This document shows positions 8,610-17,439 of a stretch of 64,000 bases of DNA, piece by piece (within the stretch, counting starts at the first letter, position 1; the number at the start of each line of letters is the position of its first letter). The DNA lies in NCBI RefSeq assembly GCF_047200635.1, contig NZ_JBJZOI010000017.1:90101-154100 (forward strand), given 5' to 3'. This DNA comes from Saccharopolyspora_C sp047200635. Lineage in GTDB: Bacteria > Actinomycetota > Actinomycetes > Mycobacteriales > Pseudonocardiaceae. The position numbers and the translations under genes were made by a program. Under the pieces are notes generated by a model. The model saw only the letters and a program-made list of their open reading frames with translations. It was not told the origin of the DNA and ran no database searches.

Positions 8610-10619
8610 GTGCTGGGGGCTGCGGGGTGGGTGAAGCGGCTGGTCGTGGGTCGGCCCGTGCGCAGCGACCAGGTCGCCGAGACCCTGCTGCCGAAGCGGC
8701 TGGCGCTTCCCCTGTTCGCCAGCGACCCGTTCTCCTCGGTCGCCTACGCGAGCCAGGAGATCCTGCTGGTGCTGGCGCTGGGCGGGGTGGCGGTGCTGCA
8801 CCTGGCGTGGTGGGCCGCGGCGGCGGTGGTGGTCCTGCTGGCGGTCGTGACGATCTCCTACCGCCAGGTCGTGCGCGCCTACCCCTCCGGCGGCGGTTCG
8901 TACACCGTGGCCGCGCAGAACCTCGGCCCCTCGGCGGGTCTGGTCGTGGCCGCGGCGCTGATGGTCGACTACGTGCTCACCGTGGCGGTCTCGGTCTCCG
9001 CGGGAGTGGACAACATCATCTCGGCGTTCACCGGGCTGAACCCCTACCGGGTGGAGATCTGCATCGGGTTCGTCATCGCGCTGACGGCGATGAACCTGCG
9101 CGGGATGCGCGAGTCGGGGCGCGCGTTCGCCCTGCCGAGCTACCTGTTCATCTCGGGCGTGCTGGTCATGATCGGCACCGGGCTGGCGCAGGTGCTGGCG
9201 GGGGCCGCGCCGGTGGCCCGCAGCGCGGCCTACGAGATCCGCCCGGAGCAGACCTCGTGGTCCACGTTCGCGCTGCTGCTCCTGCTGCTGCGGGCGTTCG
9301 CCTCCGGCTGCACCGCCCTGACCGGCATGGAGGCGGTCTCCAACGGCGTGCCCGCGTTCCGCAAGCCCAAGGCGCGCAACGCGGCGGCCACGCTGGCCGC
9401 GACGGGGCTGATCGCGATCACGATGTTCTCGGGGGTCACCGCCCTGGCGCTGATCACCGGCGTGCACTACGCGGAGAACCCCTGCGACCTGATCGGCTTC
9501 CCCGGCGACTGCGCGGCCGAACCCCAGCTCACCGTCATCGCCCAGATCGCGGCGGCGGTGTTCGGCGGGGAGACCAGCCCGGGCTTCTACTACGTCCAGG
9601 CCGCGGCCACGCTGATCCTGGTCCTGGCGGCGAACACCGCCTACAGCGGCTTCCCCATGCTGACCTCCCTGCTGGCGCGGCACCGGTACATGCCCCGGCA
9701 GCTGCACACGCGCGGCGACCGGCTCGCGTTCTCCAACGGCATCGTGCTGCTGGCGGCCGCCGCCGGAGCCCTGATCTGGGTGTTCGAGGGATCGACCACC
9801 CGCCTCATCCAGCTCTACATCCTCGGCGTGTTCACCTCGTTCACCCTCGCCCAAGCGGGCATGGTGCGGCACTGGAACCGGGAGATGACCACCGCCGATC
9901 GCGCGGCGCGGAGGGTCCGGCGCCGCGCCAGGCTGATCAACGGGGCCGGGGCCTCGATGACCGGTCTGGTGCTGGTGATCGTGCTCGTCTCCAAGTTCTC
10001 GCACGGCGCCTACCTGGTCGTGATCGTGGTCCCGGTGCTGTTCGTCGCGATGCGGAGCATCCGCCGCCACTACGACCAGGTGCAGCGGGAACTCGAACCG
10101 GCGGACTCCGACGCCACCCTCCCCTCCCGCGTGCACGCGCTGGTGCTGGTGTCCCACGTGCACAAGCCGGTCCTGCGAGCGCTCGCCTACGCGCGGGCCA
10201 CCCGCCCCGACGACCTCACCGCCATCACCGTCAACGTCGAGGACGCCGACACCCGGGAGCTGGAGGAGGCCTGGGAGCGCCGCGCGATCCCCGTTCCGCT
10301 CAAGGTGCTCGAATCGCCGTACCGGGAGATCACCCGGCCCGTCGTGCACCACGTCCGCGCGCTGCGGAGGGCGAACCCGCGCGAGCTGGTCGTCGTCTAC
10401 GTCCCGGAGTACGTCTTCGGCCGCTGGTGGGAGAACGCGCTGCACAACCAGAGCGCGCTGCGGCTGAAGGCGCGGCTGCGGTTCGAACCGGGCGTCATGG
10501 TCACCAGCGTCCCCTGGCAGCTCCCGCCGTCCCACGACCGCTACCACGAACCGGAGCCCCGCAGGCCCGGTGAGCTCCGGCGCGGCATCACCGGCCCGGA
10601 CCGGCCCTCCGGCCGGTAG
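8610..10619 (+). CDS. APC-superfamily amino-acid permease
   Basis: This 669-residue protein imports an amino acid or similar solute by secondary transport. Motifs LPKRLALPLFASDPFSSVAY near the N-terminus and SYRQVVRAYPSGGGSYTVA define an actinobacterial APC subgroup. About 12 membrane helices occupy residues 35-480. A hydrophilic C-terminal domain (about 500-669, with VLVSHVHKPVLRALAYARA) has the look of a USP/KUP-like cytosolic domain. I prefer the GTG at 8610 because a TATGCT -10 box precedes it by 6 nt; GTG at 8580 or 8631 are possible. The substrate is not evident. Confidence 0.88.
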   Translation: MLGAAGWVKRLVVGRPVRSDQVAETLLPKRLALPLFASDPFSSVAYASQEILLVLALGGVAVLHLAWWAAAAVVVLLAVVTISYRQVVRAYPSGGGSYTVAAQNLGPSAGLVVAAALMVDYVLTVAVSVSAGVDNIISAFTGLNPYRVEICIGFVIALTAMNLRGMRESGRAFALPSYLFISGVLVMIGTGLAQVLAGAAPVARSAAYEIRPEQTSWSTFALLLLLLRAFASGCTALTGMEAVSNGVPAFRKPKARNAAATLAATGLIAITMFSGVTALALITGVHYAENPCDLIGFPGDCAAEPQLTVIAQIAAAVFGGETSPGFYYVQAAATLILVLAANTAYSGFPMLTSLLARHRYMPRQLHTRGDRLAFSNGIVLLAAAAGALIWVFEGSTTRLIQLYILGVFTSFTLAQAGMVRHWNREMTTADRAARRVRRRARLINGAGASMTGLVLVIVLVSKFSHGAYLVVIVVPVLFVAMRSIRRHYDQVQRELEPADSDATLPSRVHALVLVSHVHKPVLRALAYARATRPDDLTAITVNVEDADTRELEEAWERRAIPVPLKVLESPYREITRPVVHHVRALRRANPRELVVVYVPEYVFGRWWENALHNQSALRLKARLRFEPGVMVTSVPWQLPPSHDRYHEPEPRRPGELRRGITGPDRPSGR

Positions 10620-10708
10620 TCCGGCTTTGGCAGCGCGCCCGGCCGAACCGGTCGTGAGTGGCACGGGGCCCGGCGGGCGGCCAGAATCGCCCGGCGGGGG
10701 TTGAGGGG

Positions 10709-13700
10709 ATGGTCGGAGCGCGTGCGTCCTGGGGGCCGGCGGTCGCCGTCGCGGTGACCGCGCTGGTCCAGCTCGGCGCCTGCGTCTCGGCGGTGCTGCT
10801 GGTGCGGGACGGGCACGACGCGTTCGCGCGCTGGACGGTCTTCCTGTTCGGGCTGGTGAACGTCCCCGTCGCGGGCAACGTCGTCAACGTCCTGGTGCTC
10901 GTCGTGCTGGGAGCCGCGCTGCGCGGCCGCAAGCGGGCGGCCCTGAACACCCTGCTGCTGTTCCAGTTCGGCGGCCTGGCCACCAGCGTCGGCACCCACG
11001 TCGCCGCGCCCCGGGTACCGGGGCTGGCGGAACCGGGGCAGCTGGCCGGGCGACCGGCCGGTGCCGGGGCGCTGGCGGCCGAAGCGCTGATCGCGCTGGG
11101 AACCGCCGCGCTGCTGGCCACCGCGCGGCCCGCGTTCCCCGCCCGGTTGGCGCCGGGCGCGTGGCGGCACGCGCTGCTGGTGTGCGTCGGCGGGATCGTC
11201 GCGGTGGTGCTCGCGGGCTGGGGGCTGACCGAGGCGTTCCCCGGCACGGTCGCCGGCACGTCCGACCGGTTCTGGTGGGCGGCCGACCGCTCCGTCGGCG
11301 GGCTGCTGGGCCTGCACCGGGTCGGGGCCGGCACCGGGCCTGCCTGGCTGGACCTGCTGCTGGACCTGGCGGCCACGAGCGTGCTGGGCGCGGCGCTGTA
11401 CGCCTTCTTCCGCGGAACGCGACGGCGGCGACGGCGCACCGACGAGGACGAGATCCGGCTGCGGACGCTGCTGGCCGAGCACGGCGAACCCGACTCGCTG
11501 GGCTACTTCGCCACCCGGCGGGACAAGAACGTGCTGTTCTCCCCCGACGGCGGAGCCGCGATCACCTACCAGGTCATCGGCGGGGCCAGCATCGCGAGCG
11601 CGGATCCCGTCGGCGATCCCGGCGCCTGGCCGCGCGCGGTGCGGGCCTGGCTGGAGGAGGCTCGCACCTACGGGTGGACCCCCGGTGCGCTCGGCGCCGG
11701 GGAGCGGGCAGCGCGGCTGTACTCCGACTTCGGCCTGCGCGCGCTGGAGCTGGGCGACGAAGCGGTGCTGCGGGTGCGGGACTTCCAGCTCTCCGGACCG
11801 GGACGCGGCGCGCTGCGCCAGGCGGTGCACCGCGTCGAGCGGGCCGGGTACACCGCGCGGCTGCGCCGGCACGCGGACATCCCGCGCGCCGAGATGGCCG
11901 ACCTGCTGGCCGTCGCGCAGCGGTGGCGGCGGGACCGCGCCGAGCGGGGGTTCTCGATGGCGCTGAGCCGCCTCGGGGACCCGACCGACGGCCGGTGCCT
12001 GATGCTCGAAGCGCGGGACGCCGGAGGAGGACTGCGCGCGCTGATGTCCTTCGTGCCGTGGGGGCGGCGCGGCGCGTCGCTGGACCTGATGCGGCGCGAT
12101 CCCGGGGCGGACAACGGGCTGAACGAGTACCTGATCGCCTGCCTGATGGCGGAGGCGCCCCGCTTCGGAATCCGCCGCGTCTCCCTGAACTTCGCGATGT
12201 TCCGGTCCGTCTTCGCCTCCGGGGAGCGGCTCGGCGCCGGCCCGGTGCTGCGGGCGTGGCGGGCGGTGCTCACCGTCCCGTCCCGCTTCTACCAGCTGGA
12301 ATCGCTCTACCGGGCGAACGCGAAGTACGACCCGGACTGGGTGCCCCGCTTCCTGTGCTACCCGGCCGCCCGGTCGCTGACCCGGGTCGCGCTGGCCGCC
12401 GGGGCGCTGGAGGGATTCCTGCCCGCCGGGCGGCGGCTCCCGCGCGGGGTGACCCCGGCCGGGGCGGTGCAAGACGACCTCGTCGCCGGGGTCCGCGAGG
12501 TGGAGGCGGCGGCCGAGCGCGCCGCCGCGGCCCCGCCTCGCGACGGGCCCGAGCGGCGGCGCCTGGAACGGCTGCGGCACCTGCGCGACGCGGGGGTCGA
12601 GCCGTATCCCGCGACGTTCGCCCGGAACACCACCGTGGAGGACCTGGTCGCGGAATTCGGCGGCCTGCCACCGGATTCGCACACCGCGCGCGAGGTGGTC
12701 GTGGCGGGCCGCGTCACGGCGATCCGGGACCTCGGCGGGGTGTGCTTCGCCGTGCTGGACGACTCAACCGGCTCGGTCCAGGTCCTGCTGGACTCGGCGG
12801 TGCTGGGCCCGTGGCGGGACCACGTCGACACCGGCGACCACGTCGGGATCCGCGGCGAGGTCATCACCACCCGGCGCGGCGAGCTGTCAGTGCGGGCGCG
12901 GAGCTGGACGATGACCGCCAAGAGCCTCCGCCCGCCGCGGGCGGCGCGCGGGCGCGGAACCCGGTCGCGGCCGCGGCACCTGGTGCGGGGCTCCGCGCCG
13001 GATCCGGTGCAGGTGCTGCGAGCGCGCGGCGCGCTCGTGGCAGCGTTGCGGGAGGTCTTGCGCGAGCACGGCCACGTGGAGGCCGAACCCGTGGCGGCGC
13101 AGGGAACTTCCGCCGAGCTCGGCGCGCTGGTCTCCCTGGCGCGGATGCGCGCGGCCGGGGCGGAGCGGGTGTTCGCGCTCCGGTTCGGCGACGGCGAGGA
13201 CCCGTGGGAATCCGCTTCCTTGCGCGCCTACGAGGCCTACGTCGGCGAGGCCGGGATGCGGGAGCTCGTCGTGGACCTGCTGCGGGCCGCGACGATCGCG
13301 GTGTTCGGTTCCGCGGCGGCGGACGACTGGCCGCCGCGCTCGCTCACCGCCGACCGGCCGGTGCTCGACGTGCGGGAGGCGGTGTCCCGGGCGCTGGGCC
13401 TCCCCGGTGGTTCCACCGCCGCGCTGCGGGCGGCGTGCCGGTCGGCGGGAGTGCGCGTGGACGACGACGATCCGCCCGGCCGGATGGTCGCGCGGGCCTT
13501 CGACGAGCTGGTGCGGCCGAGGACCGTCGAGCCGACGTGGTGCGCCGGCCACCCGGCGGACGACGGGCGCGACGACCGGTTCGCCCCGCGCCCGGTCGGG
13601 CGCGCCGAGCTCGTGGTGCGCGGCGCCCGTCTCGCGTGCACCGGCACCGAGCCGAGCGATCCGCTCGCGCGCCGCGCGCACCTGCGCGACCGGCTGCTCA

Positions 13701-13822
13701 GTGAGGCCGAGGACGAGGCGGGCGAGCGGTTGCTGAGCGCGCTGGAGGACGGGATTCCGCCCGCCGGGGTCCTGGACCTCGACGTCGGCCGGCTGCTCGT
13801 CCTGCTCATCGGCACCGGCTAG
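10709..13822 (+). CDS. lysX: LysX-type lysylphosphatidylglycerol synthase/lysyl-tRNA synthetase fusion with an eroded synthetase domain
   Basis: The 1037-residue protein has three parts. Residues 1-235 hold about six membrane helices. Residues about 250-560 are a DUF2156 lysyltransferase (PDSLGYFATRRDKNVLFSPD and LNEYLIACLMAEAPRFGI), which moves lysine from Lys-tRNA to phosphatidylglycerol. Residues about 610-1037 match LysRS: the RHLRDAGVEPYP linker, an OB-fold (RVTAIRDLGGVCFAVLDDST) and a shortened class II core. In that core the motif 2 sequence (normally FRNEG...HNPEFT) is replaced by RFGDGEDPWESAS, the ETP of motif 1 is missing, and motif 3 (normally GIGIDRL) reads LDLDVGRL. Aminoacylation is therefore probably lost while lipid lysinylation is kept. 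ATG with a GGGG tract upstream. Confidence 0.88.
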   Translation: MVGARASWGPAVAVAVTALVQLGACVSAVLLVRDGHDAFARWTVFLFGLVNVPVAGNVVNVLVLVVLGAALRGRKRAALNTLLLFQFGGLATSVGTHVAAPRVPGLAEPGQLAGRPAGAGALAAEALIALGTAALLATARPAFPARLAPGAWRHALLVCVGGIVAVVLAGWGLTEAFPGTVAGTSDRFWWAADRSVGGLLGLHRVGAGTGPAWLDLLLDLAATSVLGAALYAFFRGTRRRRRRTDEDEIRLRTLLAEHGEPDSLGYFATRRDKNVLFSPDGGAAITYQVIGGASIASADPVGDPGAWPRAVRAWLEEARTYGWTPGALGAGERAARLYSDFGLRALELGDEAVLRVRDFQLSGPGRGALRQAVHRVERAGYTARLRRHADIPRAEMADLLAVAQRWRRDRAERGFSMALSRLGDPTDGRCLMLEARDAGGGLRALMSFVPWGRRGASLDLMRRDPGADNGLNEYLIACLMAEAPRFGIRRVSLNFAMFRSVFASGERLGAGPVLRAWRAVLTVPSRFYQLESLYRANAKYDPDWVPRFLCYPAARSLTRVALAAGALEGFLPAGRRLPRGVTPAGAVQDDLVAGVREVEAAAERAAAAPPRDGPERRRLERLRHLRDAGVEPYPATFARNTTVEDLVAEFGGLPPDSHTAREVVVAGRVTAIRDLGGVCFAVLDDSTGSVQVLLDSAVLGPWRDHVDTGDHVGIRGEVITTRRGELSVRARSWTMTAKSLRPPRAARGRGTRSRPRHLVRGSAPDPVQVLRARGALVAALREVLREHGHVEAEPVAAQGTSAELGALVSLARMRAAGAERVFALRFGDGEDPWESASLRAYEAYVGEAGMRELVVDLLRAATIAVFGSAAADDWPPRSLTADRPVLDVREAVSRALGLPGGSTAALRAACRSAGVRVDDDDPPGRMVARAFDELVRPRTVEPTWCAGHPADDGRDDRFAPRPVGRAELVVRGARLACTGTEPSDPLARRAHLRDRLLSEAEDEAGERLLSALEDGIPPAGVLDLDVGRLLVLLIGTG

Positions 13823-13916
13823 GCGGGCTGGCGGTTAGCCGCCACTGTCCGAATCGGGGCACGGCGCGGGCCTAGCCTCCGGGCGGAACCGTCGTGACCG
13901 ATGAGGAGGAGCCGAC

Positions 13917-14468
13917 ATGCCGAGGTATTCGATGACATCCGCACTCGCCGGGGCGGCGACCGCGATCGCGCTGGTGGCGGGCGCGCCGGCGGCGGGCGCC
14001 GTCTCGGCCGCCGAACCGCACGTCATCACCTACGACGCGAGCGGGGCCGAGGAGTTCCAGGACGCCGTCGCCGAGGCCGCAGCGGTCTGGAACGACCAGG
14101 TCGCCAACGTCAAGCTGGAGGAGGCCACCGGCGGGGAGGCCGACCTCACCGTGCTCGCCGACGACCAGTGGCCCCGCGCCCAGGTCGAGTCCCTCGGCGT
14201 GGGCACCGTGTGGATGGGCCGCCAGGCCGTCGACGAGGGCCACCACGTCCCGCGCATCGCCACCCACGAGATCGGCCACATCCTCGGGCTGCCGGACGAC
14301 CGCACCGGCGTCTGCGAGGACCTGATGTCGGGGGCGAGCGCCGGGACCGACTGCGAGAACAACCTCCCCAACTCCGAGGAGAAGGCCGAGGTCGAGGAGA
14401 ACTTCGCGCGGGGCGTGGCCGTCGAGCCGACCCTGTTCAGCGAGGCCCCGGCTCTCGCCGCCCGCTGA
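13917..14468 (+). CDS. snpA: Snapalysin-family secreted zinc metalloprotease
   Basis: A signal peptide (about residues 1-32, ending ...GAVSAAE) leads to a small protease domain. The zinc site HEIGHILGLPD at 117-127 has the M7 pattern HExxHxxGxxD, with His117, His121 and Asp127 as ligands and Glu118 as catalytic base. Cys residues in VCEDLMSG and GTDCENN probably form a disulfide. At 183 residues it is a little shorter than the usual Streptomyces enzyme and has little propeptide. It begins at an ATG after GAGGAGGAG. No snpR-type LysR gene is adjacent, so the classical snpA/snpR pairing is absent. Confidence 0.88.
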   Translation: MPRYSMTSALAGAATAIALVAGAPAAGAVSAAEPHVITYDASGAEEFQDAVAEAAAVWNDQVANVKLEEATGGEADLTVLADDQWPRAQVESLGVGTVWMGRQAVDEGHHVPRIATHEIGHILGLPDDRTGVCEDLMSGASAGTDCENNLPNSEEKAEVEENFARGVAVEPTLFSEAPALAAR

Positions 14469-14661
14469 TCGCGGGTCCTCCCGGAGCCGTCCGGCCGAGC
14501 CGCCGGGCGGCTCCTCCTCGGCGGGACCAGCGCTCCCCCGGAAACCGCGCGGGACGCTCCGGCCCCGCCACTCGCGGCGGCCGGCCCGACGTCCGCGCCG
14601 GACCGCCGCGGCCGGTTCTCCGCGATCCCGGCGGGACGCGCTTCCGCTCCCGGCCGGGCGA

Positions 14662-15168
14662 TCAACCGTCGGCGGAGCGGTGGCGCTCGTAGTGCCGGCG
14701 AGCCTTCATCCGGTTGCCGCAGGTGGCCATCGAGCACCAGCGGGCCCGGTTCGCCTTGCTGCGGTCCAGCAGGAACAGCCGGCACTCCTCGTTGCCGCAG
14801 GGCCGCAGCCGACCGGGCAGCCGCTCGGTGACCCGAGCCCACCCGAGCACGGCCCGGGCGGGCAGCAGCTCGTCGGCGCCGGCGACGAGTTCCCAGCTCA
14901 ACCCGGAGTCGTCGAGCACCGGCCGCTGCCGCACTCCGTCGAGCGCGTCCGCGAGCGCCGAGGCGGGCCGCCGCCCGAGCGCGACCTCGGTGAGCCGTTC
15001 CCGCACCCACCGCAACCGGTGCAGCTCCGCTGAGGTGCCGACCCCGCCGCGCGCGGTGGCCCAGGCGCGTCCGGCCTCGTCCTCCCCCAGCTCGTCCCGC
15101 TCGATGCCGTCGACCACCGGACGACTGTTGAGCAGCGCGAGCAGCAGCTCCACCTCGTCGATCACCAC
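14662..15168 (-). CDS. CGNR zinc-finger (ABATE-domain) regulator
   Basis: A 168-residue protein with an N-terminal ABATE-type domain and a C-terminal zinc finger. The finger reads PCGNEECRLFLLDRSK...RWCSMATCGNRMKARRH (four cysteines around residues 125-150, including the family-naming CGNR). These proteins are predicted stress-responsive DNA-binding regulators. It is divergent from the hydrolase at 15260, and three CCTAACC/GGTTAGG boxes lie between the starts, so it probably controls both. GTG start; no strong ribosome-binding sequence. Confidence 0.85.
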   Translation of the reverse strand: MVIDEVELLLALLNSRPVVDGIERDELGEDEAGRAWATARGGVGTSAELHRLRWVRERLTEVALGRRPASALADALDGVRQRPVLDDSGLSWELVAGADELLPARAVLGWARVTERLPGRLRPCGNEECRLFLLDRSKANRARWCSMATCGNRMKARRHYERHRSADG

Positions 15169-15171
15169 ACC

Positions 15172-15234
15172 AACCTAACCTTATCGATCCGATTTGACAG
15201 GTTAGCACGCGGCGCTTAGCGTCAACACCTAACC
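15172..15234. promoter_or_regulatory. Repeated GGTTAGG/CCTAACC boxes in a divergent promoter
   Basis: CCTAACC occurs at 15174-15180 and 15228-15234, and AGGTTAG at 15199-15205. GGTTAG (15200-15205) and CTAACC (15229-15234) form an inverted repeat that brackets the -10 box of the hydrolase promoter, and the third box covers the start region of the CGNR gene. This is a convincing repressor-type arrangement; the CGNR protein is the natural candidate. Confidence 0.6.
15194..15222 (+). promoter_or_regulatory. Consensus-type promoter of the hydrolase gene
   Basis: TTGACA (15194-15199), a 17-bp spacer and TAGCGT (15217-15222) form a near-consensus vegetative promoter. The message would have a leader of about 32 nt to the ATG at 15260, with AAGGGG as ribosome-binding site. 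Confidence 0.75.
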
Positions 15235-15259
15235 GGATAAATCAAGTTAAGGGGTTGTC

Positions 15260-16126
15260 ATGCCTGAAGTGCGACACCTGACCGCGTCAGTCGGCGACCA
15301 CCAGGTCTTCTACCGCGAGGCCGGATCGCCCGAGCGGCCGACCGTGCTGCTGCTGCACGGCTACCCGACCAGCTCGCACATGTTCCGCGAACTCATCCCC
15401 GCGCTCGCCGACCGCTACCACGTCCTCGCCCCCGACCACCTCGGCTTCGGCCTGTCCGACGCGCCCGCCGTCGAGGACTTCGACTACACCTTCGACGCGC
15501 TGGCGACCACCACCGAGGGCCTGCTCGACGAGCTGGGCGTGCGGGACTTCGCGATGTACGTGCAGGACTACGGAGCCCCGATCGGCTGGCGGCTCGCGCT
15601 GCGCCGGCCCGAGCGGATCACCGCGATCATCAGCCAGAGCGGCAACGCCTACGAGGCCGGCTTCGTCCCCTCCTTCTGGGCGCCGATCTGGGACTACGCG
15701 GCCGATCCCGGGCCGGAGAACGAGGCGGCCGTGCGCGGCGCCCTGGAGCTGGAGGCGATCCGGTGGCAGTACCTGCACGGCGTCCCCGACCCCAGCCTGG
15801 TCAGCCCGGACACCTGGTGGCACGACCACGCCCTGCTCCAGCGGCCGGGCAACGACGCCGTCCAGCTGCGCCTGTTCCGCGACTACGTCAGCAACGTCGA
15901 GCTCTACCCGGCGGTCCAGGAGCACTTCCGGCGCAGCCAGGTCCCGCTGCTCGCCCTCTGGGGCGCCAACGACGAGATCTTCGGGCCCGACGGCGCTCGC
16001 GCCTTCGCCGACGATCTCCCGGACGCCGAGATCCACCTGCTCGACGCGGGTCACTTCGCCCTGGAGAGCGACCTGGACACCATCGCGGCGCACCTGCGGG
16101 ACTTCCTGTCCCGCACCGCGCGCTGA
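15260..16126 (+). CDS. Alpha/beta hydrolase, haloalkane dehalogenase/epoxide hydrolase type
   Basis: The 288-residue enzyme has the fold motifs LLHGYPTSSHMFRELIP (oxyanion region), VLAPDHLGFGLSD and the nucleophile elbow VQDYGAPIG. Here the nucleophile is Asp103, not Ser, which places it with haloalkane dehalogenases and epoxide hydrolases. The late catalytic pair is probably the Asp in LLALWGANDEIFGPDG and the His in LLDAGHFALES. It starts at an ATG after AAGGGG and has its own strong promoter under probable CGNR control. The substrate is unknown; detoxification of an electrophile would fit a stress-type regulator. Confidence 0.87.
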   Translation: MPEVRHLTASVGDHQVFYREAGSPERPTVLLLHGYPTSSHMFRELIPALADRYHVLAPDHLGFGLSDAPAVEDFDYTFDALATTTEGLLDELGVRDFAMYVQDYGAPIGWRLALRRPERITAIISQSGNAYEAGFVPSFWAPIWDYAADPGPENEAAVRGALELEAIRWQYLHGVPDPSLVSPDTWWHDHALLQRPGNDAVQLRLFRDYVSNVELYPAVQEHFRRSQVPLLALWGANDEIFGPDGARAFADDLPDAEIHLLDAGHFALESDLDTIAAHLRDFLSRTAR

Positions 16127-16272
16127 CGCCGACCGACGAGGCGGCGGAAGGGGGTGGCGCGGGGCGGAGAATCCCCGCACGATCGAGCGGATGATCACCG
16201 GGCCGAGGGCGGTGCGGGGCCGCACCGGCATCCCCGCCCGGTGATCGCCCTCGACGAGATCCAGGAGAGCTC

Positions 16273-17280
16273 ATGGCGCTGGCCGACTTCCCCCGCTACC
16301 CGCTGCTGTTCGGGCCGAGCCCGGTCCACCCGCTCGACCGGCTCACCGCCCACCTCGGCGGGGCGCGGATCTGGGCGAAGCGGGAGGACTGCAACTCCGG
16401 TCTCGCCCACGGCGGCAACAAGACCCGGAAGCTGGAGTACATCGTTCCGGACGTGCTCGCCTCCGGCGCCGACACGCTGGTCTCGATCGGCGGCTACCAG
16501 TCCAACCACACCCGCCAGGTCGCGGCCGTCGCGGCGAAGCTGGGGCTGCGGGCGCGGCTGGTGCAGGAGAAGTGGGTGGAGTGGCCGGACGCGGTCAACG
16601 ACAAGGTCGGCAACATCCTGCTCTCCCGGATCATGGGCGCCGACGTGCGGCTGGACCCGGCCGGGTTCGACATCGGCATCCGCGAGTCGTGGGAGCAGGC
16701 GATGGAGGACGTCCGGGCCTCCGGTGGCACGCCCTACGGCATCCCGGCCGGAGCGTCCGAGCACGAGCTGGGCGGGCTCGGCTTCGCGAACTGGGCGGAG
16801 GAGGTCGCGCGGCAGGAGGAGCAGCTGGGGGTCTTCTTCGACGCGATCGTGGTCTGCGCGGTCACCGGGTCCACCCAGGCCGGCATGATCGCCGGGTTCG
16901 CCGGTCAGGAGCGGTCGCGCCGGGTCATCGGCATCGACGCCTCGGCGGCGGTGGACAGGACCCGCGAGCAGGTCGGGCGGATCGCGCGGCACACCGCGGG
17001 GTTGATCGGGCTGGGCCGCGAGCTCCGGGACGACGAGATCACCGTGCTCGACGGCTGGGCCGGTGATCGCTACGGCGTCCCGGTGCGGTCGACGCTGGAG
17101 GCGATCCGGCTCTGCGGTGAGCTGGAGGGAATGATCATCGACCCGGTCTACGAGGGCAAGTCGATGGCGGGCCTGATCGACCTGATCGGCGGCGGCGAGC
17201 TGGACGGCGCGTCGAACGTCCTCTACGCCCACCTCGGCGGTCAGCCCGCGCTCAACGCCTACGCGGGCGCGTTCAGCTGA
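16273..17280 (+). CDS. acdS: 1-aminocyclopropane-1-carboxylate deaminase
   Basis: This PLP enzyme opens ACC, the plant ethylene precursor, to 2-oxobutanoate and ammonia. Its 335 residues match the family length. The PLP lysine is Lys50 in AHGGNKTRKLEY. SIGGYQSNHTRQVAAVAAKLG and VCAVTGSTQAGM are the substrate- and phosphate-binding stretches, and VYEGKSMAGLIDLI near the end is typical of true ACC deaminases. D-cysteine desulfhydrases are the main look-alikes. ATG after CCAGGAGAG. It stands alone and ends in a strong terminator. Its presence suggests plant association. Confidence 0.88.
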   Translation: MALADFPRYPLLFGPSPVHPLDRLTAHLGGARIWAKREDCNSGLAHGGNKTRKLEYIVPDVLASGADTLVSIGGYQSNHTRQVAAVAAKLGLRARLVQEKWVEWPDAVNDKVGNILLSRIMGADVRLDPAGFDIGIRESWEQAMEDVRASGGTPYGIPAGASEHELGGLGFANWAEEVARQEEQLGVFFDAIVVCAVTGSTQAGMIAGFAGQERSRRVIGIDASAAVDRTREQVGRIARHTAGLIGLGRELRDDEITVLDGWAGDRYGVPVRSTLEAIRLCGELEGMIIDPVYEGKSMAGLIDLIGGGELDGASNVLYAHLGGQPALNAYAGAFS

Positions 17281-17287
17281 GCCGGCA

Positions 17288-17316
17288 CCCGGCCCCGGGC
17301 GCTTCCCGGGGCCGGG
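17288..17316 (+). terminator. Terminator-like hairpin after acdS
   Basis: A perfect 12-bp stem: CCCGGCCCCGGG (17288-17299) pairs with CCCGGGGCCGGG (17305-17316) across a 5-nt loop, 7 nt after the acdS stop. Confidence 0.7.
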
Positions 17317-17439
17317 ACACGCCCGCTCCCGACCGGCGCGGCTCCGCGACCTGCGGGGAATGCGCGGGGGCCGGGGCGGGTTCTACCGCTCTGGCCGGAG
17401 TGCGATCGCGTCCGGTTCGTCGAACGGGAGCGAGGCGGC

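Noticed and set aside
11161..13704. An 847-codon open frame in the +1-shifted frame of lysX
   Set aside because: It is an Arg/Ala/Gly-rich shadow typical of high-GC coding DNA; the lysX frame carries all recognisable domains.
14662..15168. Transposase or integrase fragment suggested by the zinc-finger motif
   Set aside because: The four-cysteine CGNR motif and the ABATE-like N-terminus fit a complete regulator; no inverted terminal repeats are present.
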